Shown piece after piece: positions 12,480 through 27,467 of a stretch of DNA of 64,000 nt. How positions within the stretch are numbered: position 1 is the first letter of the stretch; each line of letters starts with the position of its first letter. Below the pieces are notes generated by a model. The model saw only the letters and a program-made list of their open reading frames with translations, ran no database searches and had not been told where the DNA came from. Source of the DNA: Epichloe hybrida (lineage: Eukaryota > Ascomycota > Sordariomycetes > Hypocreales > Clavicipitaceae); assembly GCA_019022495.1 (NCBI GenBank), contig JAFEKR010000065.1:62001-126000 (forward strand), given 5' to 3'. The position numbers and the translations under genes were made by a program.

Positions 12480-12793
12480 TGTTGGATTCACAGGGTATTG
12501 AATTCAATGTGTAATACAGTCGTGAGCCCGAAGAATAGTATCGTCATCGATTATCTATTCTAGGCTACGTTGTCTGTTGTTATAATTAATTGATTTAAGT
12601 TGTAGGAAAAGAGAGGTAAAAAGCTAGAAGTTACAATATATAAAGGGAAAAGGGGTTACGCGTTTGTGTCCCCACATTTCCTAGCTAATCAACGTGCTAG
12701 GTTATGAGTCACGTGTAGGGTCCGCGCGTAGCCCAAGCTTCTACTAGGTAATTGCGGCTATGACGCGCGATTAATATTACCTTTATTCTAACA
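12480..12793 (-). repeat. Copia-4 3' LTR
   Basis: This 314-bp segment pairs with 18983-19296. The differences are transitions. On the minus strand it follows a purine-rich tract (AAAAGAGAGAAGTTCTAG). Confidence 0.92.
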
Positions 12794-15657
12794 CTAGAAC
12801 TTCTCTCTTTTAATATAATTATTAACACGCGATATTAATTATAGAAATAAAAAAGGAAAGATAAATTAAGAATATAATTAATAAGGGATATAAGGAAAAG
12901 AACTTATAGCCTATCTAGGTATATAGTTACTAATAAAAGGGAAATAATAATCTTGCTTAGCCTATAAGCCTATATAAGGATAAGTAAGTCATTCTAAATC
13001 CCTTCTTTCCTTAAAATAATATATATACTACACTATAGCACATATATAATATCTTCCTCCTCCTTAGTAATACCTTTATCCTCCTACGCACTACTATTAA
13101 TTTCTATGGTTTACTAAGAGGGCCTAGTAGGCTAGCGTGGTTATAGCTACTAGGGATATTAACTATAGGGGTGTAAATCCCTTGCGTATTACTATCTTAT
13201 CCCTATAGCTACCCTCCTAGAGGATTACCTTTTTCTCTTACCGCGCGTGTGTTACACGTAAGTAACCTATCCCTCTATCTAGATAGTTATCTAGTTAGTT
13301 AAGATAAAGCTCTTAAGGGCCTTATTAGGTAATACCTTTATAAAGGTATTAGCTAGGTTATTCTCTTTGTTAATCTATTAGATCTCGTAGAGTTCTTAGT
13401 ATTTATATAACTATTAAAGGGCTATAATATTAATTATTAGGCATTTCTCCTTTATTATACTAAGCTTAATAAGGCACTTATATAAGGAGTATGAATCCAT
13501 ATATATAATAACTAGGATCTTTAGGAGCTTTAGTTAGTTAGTAACTAAGTTTAGGGTGGTTATAATTACATAAGCTATATTAACACTAGCTACTATACTA
13601 TAGACTTCTAAGGTAAGCATACTTTACATAACTCTCTTACTCTTTATTAAGCTAAAGTGTATAATATTACCTTTAATTATAAACTTACTATTAGTGTAGT
13701 CTTTATTTACTAGGATAAGTATATATCCTAGTTATAAGGATAGGTCCTAGTTATTAGTAAAGAATCTATCTATAAAGGCAAAGAGCTTTGCCTTCTTAAG
13801 GTTAATTAGGATAAATATTAGACCTCTCTCTAGGTGATTTATCTACTACTTTAGGTAGTAATTAAGGGCTTTCACGTCCTCTAGGGTTAGCTTCTAGTAT
13901 TATATAGTAATAGATAGGTTAAAGTAAGCCTCTAGTTAGTAAATTAAGGTAATATAAGCGCCTTAGGCCCTCTGCTTAATATATTTACGCTTTAAGTTAG
14001 TTATTAGGACTAACTCTAACTTATTACTTTACCCTTTCTACTAGATCTTAATAGTATTATTCTCTAGCAAGATAATACTACTATTAAACGTAAGAGAGTA
14101 GTCCTAAGTTAGGAATTGCTTTAGCTTTACGTTAAAGCTTACTATAGCAAGCTAGGTCTTTTCCTTCTTAGAGAACTTCTTATCTAAGAGGCTAATCGTG
14201 TTATTAGTTTGTATTCTAATATAGGTAAAGTTAGGGCTTTCCTTTGTAGTTATAAGTAAGTAGGGATTATATATAAAGGTTTCTATCTAGAGGTTCTCTC
14301 TATAATGCTTATAATACATAACCTACTAGTGTGTTCCTACCTCTGCGAGCCTGTAAAGGGGTTTTATAACCCTTAAGATTATACTAGGTAGGTAAAGATA
14401 CTATATCTAAATTAGCAAGCGCGCTAGGATTAGCTGCTCTAGCAATGTATAGGCTTGTATATAAGCCTAATAGATATCTCTTAGCTAGATAAGGAATTTC
14501 CTTAATCTTACTAATGGGGCTATTATAAGGATAAGACGTTAGCTTGCGCGTTAAATTATTAGGGCCTATGTGAGAATGGCCTGTTTCCCTTTATCCTTAT
14601 ACCCTTGGATTATAAGGCATGACTTTTTGTAGGGTTTTGTTATCTTACCCTTAATCTTATTAATAATCTAGGAATTAAAGATTTAAATTCCACTATGTTT
14701 TTCCTTGTCAAACATAATGAATTTAAATATACCTTACTTAATTAAAGCATTGATTTCCGCTTTTGTTAATAGCTTAAAAGGTTTGCTAGGGGTCTTAATA
14801 ATTCCTTCCTTATGTAGCTTAATTATAAGAGCTAGGTTACTATATTCTTTTGCTAATAGGAAGGTATTAGTACCTTAAGGTATTATAGGAGGGTTCTTCT
14901 ATAGTCTTCTGCGTCCTTGCTTTAGTAGTATTAGTAGCACTATATTCTTATTATAGGCCTCTTACCCTTTTTCTCCTTTCTCTTTACTAGGCTTTACTAT
15001 CTTCTCTATACTAGGATTATTATAGTAAGGCTTAATAAATATTAACCTAAAGGTCTTTGGGCCTCTAGGTATATTAAGTATATAGCTTTCTCTAGTAATT
15101 GCTAGTAGCTTATATAGACTTACTTATCCCTTGCCTTCTTACTAGACCTTAACCTTTAATCTAAGTAGTAGTCTAAGGGTCTTTAAGGTGTCTAGGCTAT
15201 TATGTTTAGTAAGGGCCTTATTAACTTTCTAGATAGTGTAGAGTCTCTTAATCTCTTTAGTAGCCTTCTATACTATAATTATATACTATGTAATATTAGG
15301 TGATAGCAAGGACTTATTTATTATATATAGGTAGGCTTTAAAGATAAGGAGGGTTAGGATAAGGCTATTAGGGCCTATAGTGTTATTTAGGGCCTTAATT
15401 ACTATTTAAAGGGCAATAGGTTCTAGTATTGTAAGGCATTTGTATCTAATTATATTATAGGCTCTTTAGAGCAGCTTATAATACCTTTTAACCTTCCCTA
15501 TGCTATAGTATGCCTTAATAGGGACTTCCTTAATTAAAATTAATATTAAAGCTACGAATTATCTAAATTTATTGCCATAGAAGTTTGTTCTAGCGTCTAT
15601 AATAATAAAGTCTAGGGGGCCTAGGTAAGTATTAATCTAGTATATATAGAGGGCTTC

Positions 15658-15840
15658 CTAGGTTATTTTCGTAGAGATATTATTAAGGAATTTCGCTATA
15701 TTAAACGCTATAGCTATATCTATAGCGTAAAGTGTAGGGTAGTTACTATCTAGGTAGAAGATATTTACTATTACTTTATAATTAAAGCTATACTTATCCT
15801 TAAGGGTAAACTTAAAGTAATTAGGGCTATTTACATGCAT
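15658..15840 (-). pseudogene. Copia-4 integrase remnant
   Basis: This 60-codon open piece begins HVNSPNYFKFTLKDKY and resembles the start of the integrase catalytic region in fungal copia polyproteins (an H-D-P-N-YFKFTLKD-like pattern followed by an invariant VVD-type Asp segment, here AIDIAIAFNIAKFL). It is a fragment left between RIP stops, not a separate gene. Confidence 0.8.
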
Positions 15841-18800
15841 TTAGTATTAGTAGTAAATTCTTATTAGCTTCCTAATAGCTTTAATATTAATGTTATACCC
15901 TAATTTACAGAGAACCTCGTGTAAATATTAGATTAATAGATGCCTAAAGCAGCGATATAGTTACTATAGCTTGCCTTCTATAAGGTAGCTCTAAGCAACT
16001 ACTTCTTCTTTCTATATAAGAAGCATCTAGGCATAGCCTTATTTATGTATAATAAGGACTTTAATGTTTCCTTGTTATAGCGTGTTCTTAGAGATATTAA
16101 AGTTAATCTTTAAATAGTCTATATTATTAAGGGATAAGAGGAATAGAGTATTTATAAGGATAACCTAAAAGAGGATATTTCCGAAGGGAGTAGGCATATT
16201 AGCTAATCTAAGCGCGATAATTAGGTCTCCCGCGCTAAACCTAACTAATGCCTTTTTCTTTGTTAATTTATTAAGCTATAATGTGGGTATTTAACGTTAT
16301 AAAGCAAGGAATTAAGGGTGCCTTATTATAGAGAACTTTACGGCTCCTATATTAGGCATAATCCCTTAGAATGTTACATAGGAATAGTGATCTTCTAATA
16401 TAAACATTGCTAGGGCTTTGTTTACGAGTTCTTGCTAAAAGGGGTTTTCTTTACTTAGACTATAATAAGCTACTTGCCTTGTTAGGAATTAAACCATTCT
16501 TTCGCTATTAATCTAGGTTTCGTGAGTAAAGAAGCTTGTAGGTACTAGCCTATCTATATTATTAGGGCTGTTATTAAATCTAATGCTCTTTATATACTAA
16601 GCGATTTTATTATTAATAAGGGGTTAGGACTTATGTTCTCCCTTATACTAAGTGAGGAATAAATAATATAAGTTATTAGTTAGATCTGTAAGGTAGTGGT
16701 TCTTAAAGTATTAAAACGCTTTCTTATAGTTCTCTTTAGGGTGCTTAGATAACTAGTATCCTTCCTTGCCATATATATAGCACTTCTTTATGCGGGGAGT
16801 ACTTTCTTTTCCTTATGGTTTTAAGGGGTATTAGGTCTCTTTTCTATTCCTATTATATCTTTGGTTAGTCTAGAATTACTCTAGGGTTATAGCTTTAGTT
16901 AGGAACTATTAATAGTTCTTCTTCTCTTCCTTAATAAGATAAAGGGTCATTCTAATCCATTTATAAAACTCTTATAGTCCGTCTAGCAGATTTATAATTA
17001 CTCCTTTACACTCTAGAATACTATAACAGGCTTTAATAAGTTAATTCTAGAGTGCCCTTTTAGTTTAGCTTACTTTAGGCACTACTTATTATAAGATAGC
17101 TAGTCTTTCTATAAGTTTATTAAAGTATTTAATTATTAACTTACTTAGGTTATTATTTATTATTCCTTATAGGGAAGTGTTATTCTACTCTAGTAAATAT
17201 CTTTACTATATATCCTTAGTTTTAAATTATTCTCTTATACACCTAATAAGTATTAGGAGATCTTATAGTTATCTAGGTTTAGAGAGGTAGTCTATATAGT
17301 ATTATAGTGCTTTGCCTTTAAGCATAACCTTAAAAGCATAACTAGCTTATTTAGGCTAGATGTTAAGTAACTTACACTTTCTATGGAATATTTAAAGCTT
17401 TAATTTAAGGATATTATAGTTATTAGTGCTATAGAGTTATTCTTTAGGGTATACCTTAGATAGGTTAATAATTTGCTTTAGTAAAGGTCTCTAGGTCTAT
17501 AGGGGTTCTCTAGGTGTTTCCCTTTATATTTATAAAAGGGGTAGTAAGGTCTTTAGGAAGTAAGAGGGTAGCTTTATAAGTAGTACCCTTAGGGCTTGTT
17601 ATTCCCTCTAATCCTTCTCTTCCTTATATTAGGAAGGAGGAATTATAGCTCTCTAAGCTATGCTAATAGGGGCACTACTAGCCCTAGATAGTATAGGTTA
17701 CCTTTGTTAGTAACTCTCCTGCTTAGGGGTATTATTAGTAATGTTACTAGGGTAATACTACTAGCTTGCCTCTGGTAAAGGTATAGGCAGGGGAGTTACC
17801 TATAGATGCTTGCGAATAGCATCCTTAGGCGGTCTTAACTCTAGGTTAATTAACCTTCCTAGGGGAGATTAGCTAGGCCTTCCTAGAGGGGATTAACTTA
17901 GTCTTCCTAGGGGAGTCTAGCTTATTAATTCTTTTAATAGTAATTATACTAATAAACAGGGTGATAGGGTAGGTTGCTTAGTTTTAATATTACTATTATC
18001 TAGTAGATTATAGAAGAACTCTTTGTTTTATAAGTTCTTTTAGAAGCCTATATACTTCTTCCTAGCCTTTTTAATTTCTTTAAGAGTCTAAAATCTAAAT
18101 TCTTCTTAGTTTACTACTTCTTTAAGGTTATTTACTATCTTAGTGCCTCTTCTAATAGTTATATACACTCTATTATAAAGAAAATAGTCTTAAAGTCTAT
18201 TCTATAAAAGGTCTCTCCCTTCTATAAACTTATCCCTTAACTATTTATAGAAGTTATTACTAAACTCAGAGAATAGTGTTCTTCTAAATAACCCTTACTC
18301 CTTATATTATTTAGTCTTTATAAGGATATAAAGACTAATTTCCTTAGGTATTATTATCTCTTTATGTTTAGAACTTCCTATTTATTAGAGTAGTTCTTTT
18401 ATAATATATTATTTAAGCCTTATAAAGATATAGGGGTATAGGTTAGTGTAAATAGGGGTTTTTCCTTTGTTAAGGTATTTATTATTATCTCCTATTTTAA
18501 CGCCTTCTATAGTATTATTATAGCTATTAGTCTTGCTAGGAACTCTGAATTAACTAGAGGTCCTAGACAGTCTAGCTACATCTAATATTCTAATTAATTA
18601 AGGGAGGTAAATCTTATAATATAAGAAGAAAAAAAATATAACTGTAATTATATAATGTGTTTTGGATATAAAGAATTACAAGGTAAGGCAGTTGACTTTA
18701 AATATATAATAGAATGTATAATAAAGAAAGATAAGGGGATAGCTTAGCTACTAGCGTTAAACCTTTCTTTATTATTTTAGAGTCTATATAGATATAGATA

Positions 18801-18982
18801 TTAATACTAAAGTAAGAAGAGAGCTATATTATACCTTTCTATTAGCATAACTTATTATTAAACATAGCCCTCCTATTGCATAGGGTGAGTTATTATTAGA
18901 TAAGCTACCTCTTCTAATTAACCTTGCTAATCTGTGGTGTTCAAAGACTGCGTGGTTATCTGTGAAGGTAACCACTAATCAG

Positions 18983-19296
18983 TGTTAGATTCACAGGGTA
19001 TTAAATTCAATGTGTAATACAGTTGTGAGCCCGAAGAATAGTATTGTCATTAATTATCTATTCTAGGCTACGTTATCTGTTGTTATAATTAATTAATTTA
19101 AGTTATAGGAAAAGAGAGGTAAAAAGCTAGAAGTTATAATACATAAAGGGAAAAGGGGTTACGTGTTTATGTCCCTATATTTCCTAGCTAATTAACGTGC
19201 CAGGTTATAAGTCATGTGTGGGGTCCGCGCGCGGCCCGAGCTTCTGCTAGGTAATTGCGGCTGCGACGCGCGATTGATATCACCTTTGTTCCAACA
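18983..19296 (-). repeat. Copia-4 5' LTR
   Basis: This is the 314-bp partner of 12480-12793 and keeps more G and C (for example GGGTCCGCGCGCGGCCCGAG), so it has lost less to RIP than the other copy. No clear tRNA match was found in the bases just inside it. Confidence 0.92.
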
Positions 19297-21089
19297 GGAA
19301 TATAGTAAAACTTAAATTTTTAATTCCTATATTATTAATAAAGTAAAGGGTAAGATAATAAATCCATACAAGAAGTTAAGGCTTATAATCTAAGGTTATA
19401 GTAATGAAGAGAAGCTAGTAATCCTTACACAGGCCCTAATAATCTAATAAGCTAGCTAGTGATTAATCCTTGTAATAACACCTGCGTTATTATTACTAGG
19501 CCTTATTCTCTAGCTTCGTGATATTACATAGGCCTATATATAAGCATAAACGCTTCTTAGTTATATAATTCTAGCCTAAATCCCTATCTAAATCTATTAC
19601 CTATACCCTATAGGTATAATAATATAAGTAATTAAGCCTCTATATAGTATTATAGAAGCTAGCACCTACTAGTAGGTAATGTATTATTATTACTATAGAG
19701 AAATACTCTAGATAATAACCTTTATGTTTAACTTATACTTACTTATAATAATAAAGGAGAACCTAACCTTTATGTATATAAGGATATAAACTAATAATAT
19801 AATTAGACTATTTAACTATAAGTTCTCTTAATAAGAGAAAAATTAATTAAAAGCTACTTCTTTTACTGCTAAACTAAAGTAAATCCTTTTTATAGGGAAC
19901 TTACTAATCTTTAATAGTAGTATTATTACTCTTAAGAATAATATTATTATACTAAGGTAAAGAGGCTAGAGTAAAAAGCTTTAATTAATCCTACTAACTA
20001 ATTTAAAACAAGTATATATAAAATAATAAGCTTAAGGCGTATATATTACCTTAATTTACTAACCTAAAGCTTATTTTAACCTCTCTATTACTATATAATA
20101 CTAAGACCTATTATCCTAAGATATAAAGAACCTAAACTAATAAATTTAATAGTAAATTAATAATCTAGACTAAGAATTAAGGTTTATACTATTTAATCTT
20201 AAGAAAGCAAAGCTTTTTATATTTATAAATAGATTATTTACTAATAACTAAGACCTTACTTCTTAACTAGGCTATGTGCTTATCCTAGCTAGTAAAGTCT
20301 AAAAGGAAGGTACCTTTATAATCTAAGGTAATATTATATACTATAGCTTTACTAAGAGTAAAAGAGTTATAAGAAGTATACTTACCTCTAAGATCTATAG
20401 CATAGTTACTAGTGCTAATATAGCTTATGTAATCTTAATAATACTTAGATTAATTACTCACAGATTAAACCTTCTTATAATTCCTATTATTATTTACACT
20501 AATTTATACTCTCTATATAAATACCTTATTAAGCTTAGTACTATAAAAGAGAAGCGCCTTATAATTAATATTATAGCCCTTTATTAATTATATAAGCGAT
20601 AAGAGATTTACAAGATTAGATAAATTAATAGGAATAATAACCTTACTAATGCCTTTATAAAGGTATTACTAAATAAGGTATTTAAGAGATTTATTATAAG
20701 TAATAAAGCAACTATTAGGATAGAAAAATAGGTTATGTAATTATAGCTTTTATATTAATCTAATAAGATTAAAGATATTAAGATTAGGCTTACTTATCCT
20801 TATATAGGCTTATAGATTAAACATTATCTTTTATTACACCCCTTTCCCTTACTTTTTTCTTATAGTATTATCTATAATCATTTAATCTTACTTGTTTCTT
20901 AATTCTTTTTAATTATCTTATTAATATTATATGTTAATAGTTATATTAAAAAGAGAGAGTTTCTAGTATTAGAATAAGTATAATATTAATAAGGCTACGC
21001 GCCTCTAATTAGCTAGGCGCATTATATTACAAACCTATATATCTAGCCTAATTACGCCGCGATTAGCATTAGTATATATAGTCTCTTTA
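19297..21089 (+). mobile_element. Copia-3, fragment 2 (RT, RNase H and start of 3' LTR)
   Basis: Begins with the second GGAAT copy and continues the plus-strand RT of Copia-3 (aligned to the reverse complement of about 14690 downward in Copia-4). RNase H and the C-terminal segment lie at about 20150-20735. A purine tract (AAAAAGAGAGAGTTTCTAG) precedes a 3' LTR that starts at 20967 (TATTAGAATAAG, from an original TG). The LTR is broken at 21089 by Gypsy-B and resumes at 27663. Confidence 0.82.
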
Positions 21090-21279
21090 TGTGAGGCCTT
21101 ACTCACAACACGGGTGCACCCCGCTAGCGCACCACGCTGTAGGGCTAGGTCCACATGACACTAGTAAGCCACTAGCTACAAGTTAGTAACTCACACGCAT
21201 AACACACTTAGACCTAGTAAGCTTTAGTTAATATATAAGCGCCCCTATACCTCTTACTTAGCTATCCCTTATTCTTATA
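21090..21279 (+). repeat. Gypsy-B 5' LTR
   Basis: A 190-bp LTR that starts TGTGAGGCC and ends TTCTTATA (CA end mutated to TA). It matches 27468-27657 and the Gypsy-A LTR at 9224-9414. Confidence 0.92.
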
Positions 21280-24200
21280 ATTCTAAAGCTTCTCTTACTA
21301 GTTACCTAAGAGTAATATAAGGGGGAGAACTACTTAATTTACTAAAGTAATACTATATATTCCCTAGGACTAACTAAATAAGGGTAATACTATAGCTAGT
21401 AATATATTATATTCTATAAGAACCTTATCTAAGACTAAATCCTTTACTGTAGGGGTAGAAAAGGTAGTAATTTAAGAATAAATTACTTATTTAAAGTAAC
21501 TTAAAGAACTATAAGAATAGGAATAAAAGCTTACTAATTTACTATAACTTTATAAGAAAGAAAAGCTAATAAAAAGGGGTTAAAAAGCTAGTATATCCTT
21601 AAGTCTTAGTAGTTAAGACGTTAAGGTCTAAAATATTATAAAACTCTAATACCTTATAAACCTATAGAAGTATAAAATATAGCTAAATAACCTTAACTAT
21701 ACCTTTAAGGGAGTAAAGAAAAAGTACTATTATAATAACTAAAAGATTCTCTTTATACTTAACTATATATATATAAACTATTAGGCTAGATAAGACTAAT
21801 ATATTAAAGAATAACTAGCTAATAGCTATAATTACCCTAAGAATAACTAGGATAAGTTCTAGGAATAGACCCTTATATTACTTAAGAATTCTATAAGCTA
21901 TAACACATAAATAGCTACGTAACTAGAAAATATAAAGTAAAAGAAAGGTTAGAGTTCTATTAAGTTTAGTATTTACCTAGATTTACTAGAGAAATACCTA
22001 GAGTAAGCTCTAGAGAAAACCTATACCTTTATATTCTTTATAAAGTTACTTCCTAACTTATAAGATTATATTAACTTATATATAGATATTACTAGCTTAA
22101 CATAAGAAGATATTATATAACTTACCTAGTAATTCTAGGAGGTAATATTAAAGAATAAGCAAAAGCTATATAATTTAGAAGAGAAAGGCTTATATAAGGT
22201 AGCTTAACACTAAAGATATAATTCCCCATAAGGGTATTAGCTAAATAAGGACTAAAGAGATAAGAATAAGAATAAGAAAAGGACCCTAGCTACTTACCTA
22301 AATAATAATAGACCCTAAGGAAAAAAGTAGTACTATAATTATAGTAATACTAAGTACCTTATTTATAATTATTATAAGCTAAAGAAAGACTAGTAAGAAG
22401 GCTAGGGAAACTCCTAGAGGTAAAAGTAAAAGCCCTTACCTTTACCTTAGACACTAGGGTACTAGTAGGATACTAATTTTACATACTAATTACTATTCAC
22501 AGGCATAAAGATATTAAAATAGTAGTAGATCTTAATAGTTACGCTAAGATTAATATTATAAGCACCTAATTTATATAGACTTATAAGCTTAATTAGGCTA
22601 AGGCTATAGCACCTATCTTAAAGGTAGTAAGGGCTCTAATAGTCCCTTAATATAGTGTCTATAAGGTACTTATTATAATTAAAGATTTATAAGGTAAAGA
22701 GAAAGACCTTAAGTTACTATATATAGCTATTAATAAGGACCTAAGAGTAAAGGGAAGCCTTATATTAATTAGAATACATATACTTATAGAAGAATATATA
22801 TACCTATACTTATACTTATAAGAATAGTAGTTTAAAAAGAGAAAGGTAGCCTTTTTATTACTAACTCCCTATAAGTTTATAAAGGTAATATATAATAAGA
22901 TAATAGTATATACTATTATAGGTATTATAGAAAATAAGTTTATACCCCTTAAAGATAAAGAGAAGGTAAAAGTATATAAAACTATTAAGAATATCCTAGA
23001 GAAACTATATAAGTTTAAAGATATAATTACTTTAAATAAGGTAGGGAGTCTTCTATTAAAGAAGTTAACTAACTATATAATTAATCTTATACTAGGAGCT
23101 ATACCCCTATATAAACTAATTTATTCTCTTTCCTAAAGTAAACTTAGAGAGCTCTAGGAATATATTAATAATAACCTAAAGAAAGGCTAGATAAGACCCT
23201 TAAAGAGCCCTATAGGTATACCTATTTTATTTATACTAAAGAAAAATAGAATACTCTAGCTATATATTAACTATTAGGGACTTAATAAGATAATATAAAA
23301 GAATTACTACGCTCTCCCTTTAATTTTAAAGATTCTTAATTAATACTAAGGGGCTTATTTCTTTTTAAAGATTAATATTAAGGATATATACTACTAGATT
23401 TATATTAAAGAGGGTAATAAGTAAAAGATAGCTTTTTATATATATTATAAGCACTATAAGTACCTTATAATACCTTTTAGGTTAACTAATACCCTAGCTA
23501 CTTTTTAAAGCTATATCTATAAGGCACTTTATAAGCTAGTTAATACTATTTATATAGTATATCTAGATAATATCTTAATTTTCTCTAAGATAGAAGAGAA
23601 GTATACTAAATATATTAAGTAAGTCTTAGAGTATATAAGGTTAGTAAAGTTATATATAAAACCTTCTAAGTACTCTTTCTATAAGGAGTTAGTAAAATTC
23701 CTAGGGTTTATTCTCTTTATTAATAAGATATTAATAAATACTTACTAAGTTAATATAATTAAGGAATAGAAGAAGCCTATAAGTTTTAAGAATATATAGT
23801 TATTCCTTAGATTCTATAACTTTTATTAATAGTTTATCTATAAATACTCTAGGATTATAGTACCTCTTTATATACTAATAAAAGGTAGTTAAAATAGTAT
23901 TTAGACTAGGAGGTTTATATTTAGAGAAAAGAAGTAGTTAGTATTTAACTAGCTAAAAGATACTTCTTAGTAAGTACCTTTACTCTAATACTATAACCTA
24001 AGTTAAGTAGTATATATTAAGATAAATACCTTAATTTTTATAATAGTAGGAATCCTATCTTAGTAAAATAATAAGGGCTATTAGTATCTAGTAGCCTTTT
24101 AGTTAAGGAAGTTTATAAATACTAAATATAATTATAGTATAGCTAATTAAGAGTTACTTACTATAGTAAAGTTATTTAAATACTAGTAATATTATATTAA

Positions 24201-26114
24201 AGGTATAGAGATACCTATAGAGGTCCTATTAGACTATTATAACCTATAGACCTTTATAAGGTAGTAGAAGCTAAATAGAAGATAAGTATAATAGTATATA
24301 TTCCTCTACCCTTTTTATTTTATAATTAAGTATAAACTAGGGAAAAGTAACTCTATAAATATACTATTAAGAAGGTTTAATTATAAGGGTAAACCTATAT
24401 TAAATAAGGCGCTTTTACTAGAGCTTTAAAGGAAAATAGTAAATATTTATATAGTAAAAGAAGAAGTACTAATATATTAAAGAAGTTATAGTATAATACT
24501 AGTCTTAAAACTTACTAAGGTAAGAGTAGCCTAGGTAAAAAGCTAGTTAGCTACTATAGATTTAGTAATAGGTTAGCTAAATAAAGGTAATTTTAAGGAG
24601 AAGGTAATATATATCTAAGATATTAGTATAGTATAAGTAATTTAGAGAGCTATTATATTACTAAATCCTTACTAATCTATAGTAAATAAACTATTAGTAT
24701 AGTTACTATAGAAGGTATAGGACTAAGATTTAGATTTATAAAAGTATAAAGGTAAGGTTAACTTCTAAGTAAAAGGGAGAGGAAAGGCTAGTCTATAGTT
24801 ATATAGTATAAGGGGTCTCCTAATATATAAAGACTAGGTAGTTATTTTATAGGAGCCTATCTTATAATAGGAGCTTTTATAACTATACTATAATAATTTA
24901 CTAGTAAGTTACTTTAGGACTAAACACACTCTTAAGCTACTAAAATATTACTATTAGTAGCTAGTAATAAGTAAAGCTATTTTAGACTATATATCTAGCT
25001 ATAGAGTATACTAGTATATAGTAGCTAGATAGCACTGCCTATATAGAAGCCTTAAATTACTACTAATACTAAGGTAACTATAGGTAAAAATCTTAATAGA
25101 CTTTATTATAGGTTTACTACTAGTGTAGCTAGGTAAGCAAGAAACTAACATAATCCTAGTAATTATAGACTAATTTACTAAGTACTTTATCTTCCTCCCT
25201 ATAAAGACTATAATTAATATAGCTAAATTAGTAAAGTTATTTTATAAGGAGATTAAGCTTTAATTTAGGGCGCTAGAGGGTATTATATCTAATAAAGGAT
25301 TAGTATTTATAAGCTAATTCTAGTTAGATATATATTACTTATTATATATAAAGTATAAGCTTTTAATAGTATTTTACCCCTAAACTAATAGGTAAATAAA
25401 GAGAATAAACTAAGTACTTAAATATTACCTATAATACTTTATTAAAGAAAACTAATAGCTATAGCTAAAGCTACTCCTAATAGCTTAATTTATATATAAT
25501 AATACTATTAATAGGATAATAAGTTACTTCCCTAATTACACTCTTATAGGCTATTTACCTAAGTTTTATCTAGCTCTTAAGGGTAAAAGTAAGGAGGGGG
25601 AGGTTCTAGAAGCCTATATATATATATAAAAGCTATATAAGGTTAGGGAGAAACTAGTATATAACTAGGTAAGAGCTACTAAAGTATAGGTAAAGTATTA
25701 TAACTAATAATACTAGCTATTAACCTTAAAAAGAGAAGACTTAGTACTACTATTAGTAAAGAATATTAAACTTAAGGATATAAAATAAAAGCTAACCCCT
25801 AGATTTATTAGGCTATTTTAAATACTTAATACTATAGGTAAATAAGTATACTAACTAGCGCTACCTAATAAGTATAGTTAACTATATAATATATTTTATA
25901 TTAGTTTATTAAAGCTATAGAATTACTAGAAAAATACTATAAATAAAGAAATACTAATACTAGACCTTAAAGATAAAGATAATAAATTTAAAGTTAAAGA
26001 AGTTAAGGATTATAGGAAGACTTATAAAGGTAATAAATACCTAGTAAAATAAAAGGGTTAGCTAAGTAAATATAATTAATAAGTAGTAGTAAAAGATATA
26101 AAAGGCACTTAATA

Positions 26115-27467
26115 TGTAATTTAGGCCTTCTATTAAAGTAAAATAAGAAGGAAGTATAGTAAGTTATAAGTAAATTATAAGCACTAAGGAATAATATTAC
26201 TATAGTAAAGGCTTAATATTATTAGTTACTTAAAAATTCTACCTAAAGGCTTATATTATATTATAAAAAAATAAAGGAAATAGCGCCTAAAGTATAAGTA
26301 AAGTAACTAGAAAACTCTCTATTATAGCCCCTAGATAGGAGATAACCTTATTATTAATAAACTTATACTTTACCTTATTTTTATTAGCTTAAATTACCTT
26401 CTCTATAGTATAGAAGAAGTAGTATACTACTATAGCCTAGGTAATATAGCCTAGATCTAATAAATAAAGCTAAAGAACTATATATACTTCTTATATAGCT
26501 ATAGTATTCTCTAGGTTCTTCTATTAAAATATTAGTAAAGCCCTAGTAAATAAATAATAAAAAGCTAAGAGTAAACTAGAAAAGAGGGGAATAGGGCTAT
26601 AGCTACTAAGGTAACTTATAACTACTACTAAGAAACTAGATAGCTTTAGTAAGAAATAAAGGTAGCTTATATAGAAAGGTTAGTAAATAATAAGTAATTA
26701 GGTTAGGATTTAATAGACTTAATATGCCTTTATAGCACTAGTTAACCTAAAGGTAATATAGTATAAGGTATTTATATAGTTAAATCCTATAACTAAGTTA
26801 AGGATATACTTAGTAAAGCTATAGTAAGTCTTCTTTAAAAAAACACTAATACTCTCTTTATTTAAGGTAAAAATAGTAATACCTATAAGGGCTTATACTT
26901 ACTTATAAATAACTATTAGGTTAGAAAAGTTACTAGTTATTATTACTATAGCCTAGTATAGAAAAGTTAGTAAGTTAGAAGTATATAGTAATAAAATACT
27001 AAGTAACTTACTATCTTATAGATATTACTATACTTATTATATTAGAGATAATACTTTAATTACTTATCCCTAGTAGCACTACTCCTAAGTAAAGAATAAG
27101 AAAAACTATATATAATCCTTAGTAAAGTAGCCTTAATTAGTAAGTGCCTCTTAAAGTTAGTATAGCTAGTGTATAAGTAATATATATAAAAGTACTTATA
27201 GAAGTAAATAGTATTAGCTTCTATAATAAAATAGTAAGGATAGGTATATAATAAGTTAAGGTAAATAAAGTCTAATTAAAATTAATTAAAATAATCTAGA
27301 GTTATAAGGAGGAAAAGGGAGTAATATAATAGTAAGTTATAATAAAATTTATATTATAAAGCTAACTAATTTATTTATTATTATTTTTATTATTAGCTAG
27401 TTAGTAAATAGCTATATTAAGGCTAGGGAAAGCTATTTAAAAGCCTAGCTATAAGTAAGGGGATAAT
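26115..27467 (+). other. Long non-pol tail of Gypsy-B between chromodomain and 3' LTR
   Basis: About 1.35 kb lies between the end of the chromodomain and the 3' LTR. No known domain could be read on either strand, but RIP has erased any frame. It may be a long 3' untranslated region or a lost accessory gene. Confidence 0.5.

Larger units (their letters stand above)
12480..19296 (-). mobile_element. Copia-4: complete copia element inserted in its relative Copia-3
   Basis: A 6817-bp element with 314-bp LTRs at 12480-12793 and 18983-19296 and a perfect TSD GGAAT (12475-12479 and 19297-19301). Both LTRs keep TG...CA ends (TGTTGGATTC...TAACA and TGTTAGATTC...CCAACA). Coding is on the minus strand: a gag zinc knuckle whose last three ligands read Tyr, stop-adjacent or His (16792-16744, KKCYIYGKEGY), integrase (about 15900-15400), RT (about 14850-14000) and RNase H (about 13950-13270). 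Every domain is full of stops. It sits in the RT region of Copia-3 in the opposite direction. Confidence 0.92.
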
